From Candidatus Krumholzibacteriia bacterium (GTDB lineage Bacteria > Krumholzibacteriota > Krumholzibacteriia > LZORAL124-64-63), in NCBI GenBank assembly GCA_014859985.1, contig JACZKN010000002.1, positions 1 through 7,596 on the forward strand: a stretch of 7,596 nucleotides of DNA, given 5' to 3'. Below the pieces are notes generated by a model. That model had not been told where the DNA came from. It saw nothing but the letters and a program-made list of their open reading frames with translations, and made no database searches. The stretch's first letter is position 1; every line of letters begins with the position of its first letter. Positions 1 to 7,363 of this stretch are shown piece by piece. Both the position numbers and the translations under genes were made by a program.

Positions 1-3000
1 GGTCCTCGGTGGACCGCACCACCGGGTCCAGGCCGTACAGGAGGGGACCGGGATAGACGGGATCGGCGACGGCCGGCCCGCGACGGCGGGGCCCGCCCGG
101 GCCTGGCGACCGCCCTGCGCCGCCGCTTCGACGAGCAGGCCGGCGTCGACCTCGACCGCCGCGAGACCCTGCTGGAGTACAACGACCGCCTGGGCCTGGT
201 CACGCGGATCCGATACCCCAAATGGATGTATCTGTTCCCGGCGGCGGAGACCCTGCCGGGCGGCTTCCTGTACTACCCGCCGCGCCGGCTCTTCGAACCG
301 GGGGTCGACCACTTCGTCGACGACCTGGACGGCGCCGTGGCACGGGCCCACGCCGTCGGCGCCCGCACCGGCCGCATGCAGAAGCTGACCGTCGTCGGCG
401 CCGGCAAGCGGGCCCAGGACGACGACGGGCTGATCAACCTGACCATCCCCATCAAGCTGCCGCGCACCCTGGAGAAGATCATCGGCCGCGGCGAGAAGAC
501 CCGCATCCGCATCTCCGGCCGCGAACGCCTGGCCATCACCGGCGAGAGCACCGTGGTCAAGCCCTTCACCCCCAACGAGCGGGTCGCCAGCCAGTCCCTG
601 TTCCCGTCGCTGGACATGGAGCAGGAGCTGCAGATCAACCTGTCGGGCACCATCGGCGAGAAGATCATCCTGGAGGTGGACCACAACTCGGCCGCGATCG
701 GCCCGGACGCCACCAAGATCAAGCTGATGTACCAGGGCACCGAGGACGAGGTCATCAAGACCATCGAGACCGGCGACGTGGGCCTGACCCTGCCGGGCAG
801 CCAGCTGCTGGGCTACAGCAGCAACAAGTCGGGCCTGTTCGGCATCAAGGTCACCGGCCAGGTGGGCCGGGCGGACTTCACGGTGGTGGCGTCGAAGCAG
901 AAGGCCGAGTCCAGCAGCAAGACCTTCAATTCCAAGGGCGGCTCGGTCGAGCCCAAGATCCTGCTCTCGCACCAGTTCATCAACAACCGCTTCTTCAAGC
1001 TGGTCAACGGCCGCGAGACGACCTTCATCGACCCGTCCTGGCGGATCGACCGGCCCTCCATCCAGATCTTCCGCAGCAGACCGAGCACCGGCGGCGCCGG
1101 CGCCAACGAGATCAACAACGTGGCGGCCTACATCGACTCCACCGGGGTGTGGGGTGACTTCGTCGAGGGCGGCGAGCCGTTCCGCAAGGGTTTCGTCTGG
1201 CAGCGCCTGGACTTCGGGATCATGGAGGACACGGGCGGCCGCATCTACGCCCTGGACCTGGGCTCGGGGATCACCGACACCGACTACCTGGCCATCACCT
1301 ACCGCATCGTCGACGCCCAGGGCAACGTCGTGGCCCAGGTCGGCGACGATCCGAACCTGGGGGGCGCCGCCAGCCGGCCGGTGCCCAACGACGACGAACT
1401 CTACTACGCCATGAAGCTGCTGAAGGCCCCGCCCAGCCCGGCCGAGCCCGTCAGCCACGGCTACGTCGTGCGCAACATCTACAGCCTGGGCGGCTCGGAC
1501 ATCGACCCGACCACCTTCGACTTCCGCATCGAGCGCACCGACAACTCCCTGAACCCCCAGCAGGACGAGACCGGCGTCGACTACTTCGAGATCTTCGGCC
1601 TGGACAAGGAGGATCCGCGGGGCGGGCCGCGCGACGGCGTGGTGGACTGGCACCGGCCCGAGCTGTTCGACCTGCAGCGGGGCCTGCTGAAGTTCCCGGT
1701 CGACGTGCCCGAACCCTTCGCCCCGGCGGCGCCCGAGTCCTTCTACGAGGGCAACGTCGACCGGGCCGACTGGACCTACGCGGGCAGCGCGTACCTGGTC
1801 GAGAACCAGGTGCCCCAGCTCTACTCGCCGCTGACGCCGCCGAACCTCTACGGCAACTACGGCAAGTTCCAGCTGGTGGCGACCCACGCCGCGGTCAGCA
1901 GCAGCTTCAGCCTGGGCGCCTCCAACATCGAGGAAGGCTCGGAGTCGGTCACCCTCGACGGACGCACCCTGGTCAGGGGCGTGGACTACGAGATCGACTA
2001 CCTGTTCGGCGAGATCACCCTCAAGGGCGAGGCGGCCAACCTGACGCCCGACAGCCAGGTCAACGTCTCCTACTCCTACGCGCCGTTCTTCGGCGGGGGC
2101 AACACCAGCCTGCTGGGGCTGAACCTGGGCTACGACCTGGGCCGCCAGAGCAAGGTGGCCACGACCTGGCTGTACCAGAGCGAGGCCATCGTCGGCGAAA
2201 AGGCCAAGCTGGGCGAGGAGCCCAGCAAGACGCTGGTGGGCAACTTCAACCTCCAGCACACGGTCAAGCCGCGCTTCCTGACCACCCTGGCCAACATCCT
2301 CTCGCGGCGCAACACCGAGCGCGAGAGCTCGCTGCAGTTCTCGGGCGAGGTCGCGCTCAGCCTGCCCAACCCCAACACCAAGGGTGTGGCCTACCTGGAG
2401 GACTTCGAGGGCGTCGACGCCTCGGACATCGTCTCTTTGACCCGCACCGCCTGGTCCTGGGCCAGCGCGCCCTTCCTGGGCGCCCGCTGGCGCTTCGAGA
2501 CCGGCGACAGCCGCGTGTTCACGCCGCAGGACCGCGTCGGGACCGTGCGCTGGTTCCTGCCCAAGGACCGGGTGCCGCGCCGCTGGCTGAACCCCGACCT
2601 GGTCAACCAGGAGCGGGACGAGACCCAGCAGGTGATGGACATGTACCTGCGGGCCGACGACGGGGTGTGGGACCCGACCGACTGGGGCGGCATCATGCGC
2701 GGCATCAGCCGCACCGGCCTGGACCTTTCCAAGAGCCAGTTCGTGGAGATCTGGGTCAACGACGGGGTGCAGGAGCGGGACCTGCGCAGCGGCCGACTGC
2801 ACGTGGACTTCGGCTTCATCAACGAGGACGGGTTCTGGCCCGACGACGGCACGGGCGGCCTGGTGGTCGGCCAGTGGGAACGGGAGGACGGCATCAACGG
2901 CACGACGCCCGACGGGATCTACACCCCCGACGAGGACATCGGCCTGGACGGCTCCGGCCGGGAAGGCCCCCAGCGCTTCAGTTCCGAGTACGTCAGCGAC

Positions 3001-6000
3001 GCCAACCCCTACCCGAACATCAACGGCACCGCCGACAACCAGCGCCTGGACACGGAGGACCTCAACGGCGACGACCAACTCAACCGGCTCGACGGCTTCT
3101 TCACCGCGAGCATCGACCTGAAGGACACCCCGGCCCTGGTGGACGTGGTCTACGACTACGACAACCTGGGCGACATGCGCGCGGACCAGGCCTGGCGCAA
3201 GTACCGCATCCCCCTGGGCCAGGTGGACTCGGTCTCGGTCAACACCACGGCCAACATCCGCGCCGTCACCCACGTGCGCATCTGGTACGAGAACGACACG
3301 CCGCTGGCCACCCCCGTCAAGAAGTTCCAGCTCTCGGAGCTGCGCTTCCTGGGCAGCCGCTGGGAGCGCGAGGGCATCCGCCGCGTGGGCGACGAGGCCC
3401 TGCTGGGGCCGGCGGACCTCGTGCCGGGCGAGGAATTCTTCCTGGGCGAGGTGAACAACAAGGAGAACCCCGACTTCGCCGCCGGCCTGCCCTTCGCGCC
3501 GCGGGTCGAAGGCAACATCCCCGAGAAGGAGCAGGCCCTGGTCCTGGACTTCCAGAACCTGGACCGAGGGCACCTGATGCGCACGAGCAAGCAGGTCTCG
3601 GTGCGCGGCGACGACTACACGACCTACGCCGAGATGACCTGGTGGTGGTACAACCCCAGCCACCGCACCGCGGACGTCGACCTCTTCTTCCGGGTCGGTG
3701 CCGACACCCTGAACTACTACGAGGTGGCCTACAACTTCGCGGACGACCCCAACAAGGTCGGCTGGCAGTTCGTGGCCATCGACCTCAAGGAGCTCAGCAA
3801 CGTCAAGAACGAACCCTACGACGACGACGGCGTCCGGCGCACGGTGCTGCGGGATGCCCGCGGGGGGGCGCAGTACCGCGTCTCGGTGGTGGGGCGCCCC
3901 GACCTCCGCGTGGTCAAGCGCTACTACTTCGGCGTGGCCAACACCCGGCTCGAAGAGCCCGTCAGCGGCTACTTCTACTTCAACGACATCAAGCTCGAGG
4001 GCGTCAAGCGGGACGTGGGCATGGCCCAGCGCGCGGGCGTGCGCCTGAACATGGCCGACGTCATCAAGGTCGACTTCGACTGGAACCACCGCGACCCCGA
4101 GTTCCACGGCCTCGACGCGCGCAAGGGCTCGGGCGTCGACAACACCGACTGGAACCTGTCGACCAACTTCGCCGTGGACGACTTCATCCCCCTGCTGGGC
4201 TTCCGCCTGCCGGTGAACCTCTCGCGGCGGCACACGGCCCAGCGGCCCAAGTACGAGACCAACAGCGACATCGAGATCATCGAGGAGGACGTGCGCAACG
4301 ACATGTCCACCCTCGAGGAGCGGGAGGGCTTCACGACCCGCCTGAGCCATACCCCGGCCAAGGCCGCGGTGCTGCGCTACCTGCTCGATCCGTGGTCCTT
4401 CTCCCTGTCCGGCTCGCGCTCCTGGCGCCTGAGCCCCGCCGAGGAACGCAAGCAGAAGTCCCTGCAGGGGTCGGCCAACTTCGACCTGCGCTTCCCCGGC
4501 CGCTACACCTTCGGCCGCTACCCCCTGCTGCGGCAACTGCCGGTGCTCAGGGGCCTGTCCTTCCTGCCCTCGCGGGTCGCCCTGGGGGCGGGCTTCAGCA
4601 GCCAGCAGACCGACGTCTCGACCATCGCGGAGGACGGTACCACCGCGGCCCGGCCCACGACGCGTTCGCGCCCGGGCAACCTGACCGCCAGCTTCGACTA
4701 CGATCCGCTGACGGTGCTGAGCCTGGGCGCCTCGGCCAAGTCCGAGCGCGACCTCCTGCGGCCGCAGGAGGCGTTGGGCGTGAACATCGGCCAGGAGAAC
4801 CGGCGGAACTACGACCTGCGGCTCACCGTGACGCCGCCGCGGCCCGCCGACCTGGGCACCGCGGGGCTGCTGCGTCCGGTGCGGGCGTTGGCGCGGCAGA
4901 TCAACGCGCTGCGCCCGAGCGTCCAGTTCACCGGCGCCTTCGCCGACGACCACAGCCCCGGCCTGCAGCAGCCCGGCGACCCCGAGGGCATCCGCAGCCT
5001 CAGCAACAACAACAACTGGGACTTCCGCTTCAGCGTGCCGGTGGGCGACGTGGCCAAGAAGCTGTTCCCGCAGCGGCGCTACGGCGAGGGGGAGCGCCAG
5101 CGGATGATCCAGCAGCAGCAGCAGCGCGAACAGCAGGCGGCGCGCCGGGGCCAGACCGCGCCCCAGCTCGAGCTGACGCCCGAGGAGACCGAGGGCCTGA
5201 CCCCCGGCCAGATCCAGGAACTGAAGGAGCGACGGCTGCTGGAGGCGGCCGAGGCGGCGGCGGAGCAGGAGCGCCTGGAGGCCGCGGCCCGGGGCGGTGG
5301 CGGGCAGGAGGACGACGGCGAGGGGTTCGGCCTCGGCAGCGTCACTTCCTTCCTGCTGACGCCGCTGCGCGAGCTGACGCCGGTGAAGCTCACCTGGACG
5401 AACAAGAGGACCTCGAGCTACGCCCGCTACACCGGCGACACGCCCTTCTGGTACAAGACCGGCCTGCAGCCGGCGATCGACGGCGCCGATACCCTCGCGG
5501 TCTCCTACGCGACCCAGGACCGCCGGGACCTGAACGTGGCCACGACGACGAAGCTCGCCCGCACGGTCAGCCTGGACATGAAGTACGCCCGCAGCACGTC
5601 CCAGCGCGACCAGTCCGCGTCGGTCACCGAGTCGTACCAGCAGGACTGGCCGGACGTGCAGGTCGCCGTCTCGGGCATGGAACGCTGGCCGCTGCTGGGC
5701 GGCGGCGACGGCACGCCGGACACGGGCTGGTTCCGCTCCTCGAACCTGAACTTCAGCTTCAAGCGTTCGCTCACGGTGAACAACTACACCGAGACGATCT
5801 ACAACCCGACCACCACCTGGAACTTCTCGCCGCGCTGGTCCGGCACCTTCCACAGCGGGCTGACGGCGACCCTGACGTTCAACCGCTCCGCCGACACCCA
5901 GATCAGCAACAGCGTCGTCACCGAGCGGTCGCGCACGCGGGTCGGCCTGCAGCTGCGCCACAAGTTCGAGGCGCAGGCGCTGCTGATCAAGCTGGGCCTC

Positions 6001-6264
6001 TATCGCCCGGGCAGCACCCCGTCCATCGACATGGACGTCGACGTGTCCTGGGACACCGACCGCACCGAGCGCACCAACCCGGGCGGCCAGGCGATCGAGC
6101 CCACCGGCAACACGCGCTACAGCGTCAACCCGCGCTTCTCCTACCAGGTGACGAGGAACCTCAGCGGCGCGCTGCGGTTCATCTTCAGCCGGTCGGCGAA
6201 CATCGCCTCGGGCCAGTCGACCACGACCCTCGGCCTGGGATTGGAGGCCACCTTTGTCTTCTAG
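1..6264 (+). CDS. sprA: SprA-family outer-membrane translocon of the type IX secretion system (5' partial)
   Basis: SprA (Sov in Porphyromonas) forms the very large outer-membrane beta-barrel through which T9SS cargo leaves the periplasm. Residues are numbered from the Met at 226. Family-like segments in order: an N-terminal beta-rich block with INLTIPIKL (~69-77); MEQELQINLSGTIGEKI from 131; TEDEVIKTIETGDVGLTL from 172, then LFGIKVTGQ and KQKAES, the repeat type of the SprA N-terminal domain; LPNPNTKGVAYLEDFEG at 713-729; DTEDLNGDDQLNRLD at 942-956; YFYFNDIKLEGVKRDVGMAQ from 1249; PKYETNSDIEI from 1341; then alternating barrel strands to a terminal VF. The final Phe fits recognition by the BAM complex. 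A Gln/Glu/Ala-rich insert lies at ~1624-1699. No stop occurs upstream to base 1, and ATG 226 lacks a ribosome-binding site, so the true start and signal peptide lie off the window. Reading from base ~100 gives ~2,050 residues, against ~2,400 for Bacteroidota SprA. Bases 1-70 are probably not genuine in this frame. Family assignment is strong; secretion function is inferred. Confidence 0.92.
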   Translation, partial: GPRWTAPPGPGRTGGDRDRRDRRRPARDGGARPGLATALRRRFDEQAGVDLDRRETLLEYNDRLGLVTRIRYPKWMYLFPAAETLPGGFLYYPPRRLFEPGVDHFVDDLDGAVARAHAVGARTGRMQKLTVVGAGKRAQDDDGLINLTIPIKLPRTLEKIIGRGEKTRIRISGRERLAITGESTVVKPFTPNERVASQSLFPSLDMEQELQINLSGTIGEKIILEVDHNSAAIGPDATKIKLMYQGTEDEVIKTIETGDVGLTLPGSQLLGYSSNKSGLFGIKVTGQVGRADFTVVASKQKAESSSKTFNSKGGSVEPKILLSHQFINNRFFKLVNGRETTFIDPSWRIDRPSIQIFRSRPSTGGAGANEINNVAAYIDSTGVWGDFVEGGEPFRKGFVWQRLDFGIMEDTGGRIYALDLGSGITDTDYLAITYRIVDAQGNVVAQVGDDPNLGGAASRPVPNDDELYYAMKLLKAPPSPAEPVSHGYVVRNIYSLGGSDIDPTTFDFRIERTDNSLNPQQDETGVDYFEIFGLDKEDPRGGPRDGVVDWHRPELFDLQRGLLKFPVDVPEPFAPAAPESFYEGNVDRADWTYAGSAYLVENQVPQLYSPLTPPNLYGNYGKFQLVATHAAVSSSFSLGASNIEEGSESVTLDGRTLVRGVDYEIDYLFGEITLKGEAANLTPDSQVNVSYSYAPFFGGGNTSLLGLNLGYDLGRQSKVATTWLYQSEAIVGEKAKLGEEPSKTLVGNFNLQHTVKPRFLTTLANILSRRNTERESSLQFSGEVALSLPNPNTKGVAYLEDFEGVDASDIVSLTRTAWSWASAPFLGARWRFETGDSRVFTPQDRVGTVRWFLPKDRVPRRWLNPDLVNQERDETQQVMDMYLRADDGVWDPTDWGGIMRGISRTGLDLSKSQFVEIWVNDGVQERDLRSGRLHVDFGFINEDGFWPDDGTGGLVVGQWEREDGINGTTPDGIYTPDEDIGLDGSGREGPQRFSSEYVSDANPYPNINGTADNQRLDTEDLNGDDQLNRLDGFFTASIDLKDTPALVDVVYDYDNLGDMRADQAWRKYRIPLGQVDSVSVNTTANIRAVTHVRIWYENDTPLATPVKKFQLSELRFLGSRWEREGIRRVGDEALLGPADLVPGEEFFLGEVNNKENPDFAAGLPFAPRVEGNIPEKEQALVLDFQNLDRGHLMRTSKQVSVRGDDYTTYAEMTWWWYNPSHRTADVDLFFRVGADTLNYYEVAYNFADDPNKVGWQFVAIDLKELSNVKNEPYDDDGVRRTVLRDARGGAQYRVSVVGRPDLRVVKRYYFGVANTRLEEPVSGYFYFNDIKLEGVKRDVGMAQRAGVRLNMADVIKVDFDWNHRDPEFHGLDARKGSGVDNTDWNLSTNFAVDDFIPLLGFRLPVNLSRRHTAQRPKYETNSDIEIIEEDVRNDMSTLEEREGFTTRLSHTPAKAAVLRYLLDPWSFSLSGSRSWRLSPAEERKQKSLQGSANFDLRFPGRYTFGRYPLLRQLPVLRGLSFLPSRVALGAGFSSQQTDVSTIAEDGTTAARPTTRSRPGNLTASFDYDPLTVLSLGASAKSERDLLRPQEALGVNIGQENRRNYDLRLTVTPPRPADLGTAGLLRPVRALARQINALRPSVQFTGAFADDHSPGLQQPGDPEGIRSLSNNNNWDFRFSVPVGDVAKKLFPQRRYGEGERQRMIQQQQQREQQAARRGQTAPQLELTPEETEGLTPGQIQELKERRLLEAAEAAAEQERLEAAARGGGGQEDDGEGFGLGSVTSFLLTPLRELTPVKLTWTNKRTSSYARYTGDTPFWYKTGLQPAIDGADTLAVSYATQDRRDLNVATTTKLARTVSLDMKYARSTSQRDQSASVTESYQQDWPDVQVAVSGMERWPLLGGGDGTPDTGWFRSSNLNFSFKRSLTVNNYTETIYNPTTTWNFSPRWSGTFHSGLTATLTFNRSADTQISNSVVTERSRTRVGLQLRHKFEAQALLIKLGLYRPGSTPSIDMDVDVSWDTDRTERTNPGGQAIEPTGNTRYSVNPRFSYQVTRNLSGALRFIFSRSANIASGQSTTTLGLGLEATFVF
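2..70 (-). other. coding-like minus-strand fragment at the left edge, possible inverted contig end
   Basis: Read on the minus strand (codon triplets at 2-4, 5-7 and so on), this stretch encodes a peptide containing PVYPGPLLYGLDPVVRS. By my count 20 of its 23 codons end in G or C, as in the real genes here, against 10 of 23 for the + frame of the SprA gene over bases 1-69. From about base 70 onward the + frame regains near-total G/C third positions. The minus frame has no start codon and stays open to about base 199, so the fragment would be internal to a gene. It may be a piece of the SprA N-terminus joined in reverse by an assembly or amplification chimera, or the edge of another gene. The 8-bp palindrome GCCCGGGC at 95-102 lies close to the switch. 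The codon bias is seen directly; the cause is inferred. Confidence 0.4.
3049..3093 (+). other. EF-hand/dockerin-like acidic loop in SprA
   Basis: Residues 942-956 (numbered from the Met at 226) read DTEDLNGDDQLNRLD. The DLNGDDQLNRLD core resembles the DxNxDxxLxxxD calcium loop of dockerin and EF-hand proteins. A second acidic stretch, DEDIGLDGSG, lies just upstream at about residues 903-912. A comparable 'DTEDxNGDxxLN' segment is, from memory, a recurring feature of SprA proteins, so this is probably a family trait. Calcium binding is inferred from the pattern only. Confidence 0.5.
5095..5322 (+). other. Gln/Glu/Ala-rich, coiled-coil-like insert within the SprA barrel region
   Basis: Residues ~1624-1699 (numbered from the Met at 226) are low complexity. 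A run of five Gln encoded by five CAG codons (5110-5124) is followed by Arg/Gln/Ala-rich sequence, a Pro/Thr/Glu-rich stretch, an apparent amphipathic helix (QIQELKERRLLEAAEAAAEQ), then Gly-rich acidic sequence. It has no beta-strand alternation and sits between clear barrel segments: RFSVPVGDVAKKLFP before it and LTPVKLTWTNKRTSSYARYTG after it. It therefore probably forms a large loop or turn projecting into the periplasm or outside the cell. Which side, and whether it binds a partner, cannot be told from the sequence. Confidence 0.6.
6243..6247 (+). promoter_or_regulatory. ribosome-binding site for the M28/QC gene
   Basis: GGAGG lies 6 bases before the TTG at 6254, inside the last codons of the SprA gene. 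It decides the start. No ATG occurs in this frame near the signal peptide, and the TTG start gives a complete signal sequence. Confidence 0.75.
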
Positions 6265-7195
6265 GACCAAGAAGCGTTGCCGGCTCTTCCTGCTGGCTGC
6301 GGCCGCCCTCGCGGCTGCCGCGACCGCCCCGCGGGGCGCCGACCTGCCCGAGTTCGACGGCGAGCGGGCCCTGGATCTCGTGCGCGCCCAGTGCGACCTG
6401 GGTCCGCGCGACCCGGGCAGCCCGGGCATCGTCGCCCTGCGCGACCTGATCGAACAGATGGCCCGGCGGGCGGGGCTGTCGGCGGTGCGGCTGCCCTTCA
6501 CGGCGGAGGATCCCCTGCGCGGCGGGCAGGTCGAGGGCTGGAACCTGGTGGTCTCGGCGGGCCCCCCGGGGGGGCAGCGGCTGTGGCTGGGGGCCCACTA
6601 CGACACGCGACCGGTCGCGGACATGGATCCGGACCCGGCGCGGCGCGCCGAGCCGATCCTCGGCGCCAACGACGGGGGCAGCGGCGTGGCCGTGCTCCTG
6701 CACCTGATCGAGCTGATGGGACGGACGCCGCCGCCCCAGGGCGTGGACCTGCTCTTCTTCGACCTGGAGGATTCGGGCAGGCCGTCCGAGCCGGGCACCT
6801 ACTGCCTCGGTTCGCGGCACCTGGCGCGCACCTGGGAGGACTTCGGCAGCCCCCTGGCCGGGGGCACGCCGCGGGGTCTGGTGCTGCTGGACATGGTGGG
6901 GGGGCGGGACCTGCACATCCCCATGGAGCGCTATTCCCTGGCCCGGGCCCCGGCCTGGACCCGCGCCGTGTTCGCCCGGGCCGCGGCCCTGGGCCTGGAG
7001 GCCTTCGACCCCCGGCCGGGCCGGGCGATCGTGGACGACCACCTGCCGTTCCTGGAGCGGGGCATCCCCGCGGTCAACCTGATCGACTTCGACTTCGCGG
7101 CCTGGCATACGGTCGGCGACACGCCGGAAGCCTGCTCCGCCGCCAGCCTGGGGCAGGTGGGGCGGCTGGTCACCGACCTGGTGTATCGTCCCTAG
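6254..7195 (+). CDS. exported M28-family zinc enzyme, glutaminyl-peptide cyclotransferase (glutaminyl cyclase) type
   Basis: The 313-residue product is predicted to cyclise N-terminal Gln of exported proteins to pyroglutamate, or less likely to act as an M28 aminopeptidase. Residues ~1-29 look like a Sec signal peptide: basic RTKKRCR, an Ala/Leu core, and cleavage somewhere near 23-29. There is no lipobox, so a soluble periplasmic enzyme is expected. Motifs in order: GAHYDTRP with His115 and Asp117; GANDGGSG with Asp140; FFDLEDSG with Glu172 and Asp173; GSRHLA at 186-191; LLDMVGG with Asp213; DDHLPFLERG from 261; WHTVGDTPE with Trp284 and His285. GSRHLA, DDHxPFL and the WHT end are what QC enzymes, including human QPCT, carry. 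The expected zinc ligands are Asp140, Asp173 and His285, with Glu172 as the catalytic acid/base. Human QC has Glu-Glu where this protein has Glu-Asp. The TTG start overlaps the SprA stop by 11 bases, implying translational coupling. Fold and family are confident; the QC reaction is a good but untested inference. Confidence 0.88.
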   Translation: MSSRTKKRCRLFLLAAAALAAAATAPRGADLPEFDGERALDLVRAQCDLGPRDPGSPGIVALRDLIEQMARRAGLSAVRLPFTAEDPLRGGQVEGWNLVVSAGPPGGQRLWLGAHYDTRPVADMDPDPARRAEPILGANDGGSGVAVLLHLIELMGRTPPPQGVDLLFFDLEDSGRPSEPGTYCLGSRHLARTWEDFGSPLAGGTPRGLVLLDMVGGRDLHIPMERYSLARAPAWTRAVFARAAALGLEAFDPRPGRAIVDDHLPFLERGIPAVNLIDFDFAAWHTVGDTPEACSAASLGQVGRLVTDLVYRP

Positions 7196-7285
7196 CCGGG
7201 CCTGCAGCAGTCGTCCGGGCCGGGGGAGATCGGGGCTAAACCGCGCCGCGCCGCTGCCGAAGAGTCCTTGCAGAGAGCAATCGCC

Positions 7286-7304
7286 CGGAACCGTCCACGT
7301 TCCG
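7286..7304. repeat. inverted repeat CGGAAC-N7-GTTCCG
   Basis: Perfect 6-bp arms (7286-7291 and 7299-7304) flank a 7-base spacer, 65 bases before the start at 7370. As DNA it has the shape of a dimeric repressor site; as RNA it could form a short hairpin. A partly overlapping alternative pairing, GACCG (7304-7308) with CGGTC (7313-7317), follows. Short arms like these can arise by chance in GC-rich DNA, so function is uncertain. Confidence 0.4.
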
Positions 7305-7317
7305 ACCGCCGTCGGTC

Positions 7318-7329
7318 CCCCGGCCGGGG
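7318..7329. repeat. 12-bp perfect palindrome CCCCGGCCGGGG
   Basis: An uninterrupted self-complementary 12-mer lies 40 bases before the start at 7370. It could add to a weak hairpin ending the SprA-QC transcript or act as a protein-binding site. It has no U-tract, and its pure GC composition makes chance occurrence plausible. Confidence 0.3.
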
Positions 7330-7356
7330 CGCGGCCCGCGTCAGCCCGGAATCTGC

Positions 7357-7363
7357 AAAGGAG
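7357..7363 (+). promoter_or_regulatory. ribosome-binding site for the zinc-ribbon gene
   Basis: AAAGGAG is a strong Shine-Dalgarno match placed 6 bases before the ATG at 7370. It stands out as A-rich in very GC-rich surroundings and supports that start. Confidence 0.8.

Noticed and set aside
226..228. ATG at 226 as the true SprA start
   Set aside because: There is no Shine-Dalgarno sequence before it and no signal peptide after it. The in-frame codons upstream (~70-225) show the same strong G/C third-position bias, so coding clearly extends further left.
222..1157. A 311-codon + frame starting 4 bases before the ATG at 226
   Set aside because: Its product is His/Arg/Gly/Pro-rich and featureless, lying wholly inside the SprA coding region in a shifted frame.
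5110..5124. CAG x5 as a tandem repeat locus
   Set aside because: Five units in a Gln-rich protein segment are too few to call a repeat array; it is covered as part of the insert.
2667..6449. A 1,260-codon open frame on the + strand overlapping the SprA gene
   Set aside because: The translation is an Arg/Gly/Pro/Ala-rich low-complexity string with no domain logic, typical of an off-frame reading of GC-rich coding DNA. The SprA frame explains the same bases.
6185..7108. A 307-codon minus-strand frame opposite the M28/QC gene
   Set aside because: It is antisense to well-conserved catalytic motifs and has a His/Gln/Arg/Gly-rich composition. No ribosome-binding or domain evidence supports it.
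6277..7239. A 320-codon + frame overlapping the M28/QC gene
   Set aside because: It is a shifted-frame shadow. Its product is Arg/Gly/Ala/Pro-rich, whereas the 6254 frame carries a signal peptide and all expected zinc-site motifs.
7196..7330. Intrinsic terminator after the M28/QC gene
   Set aside because: The GC-rich hairpins lack a following T-run and have short stems, so I did not call one.
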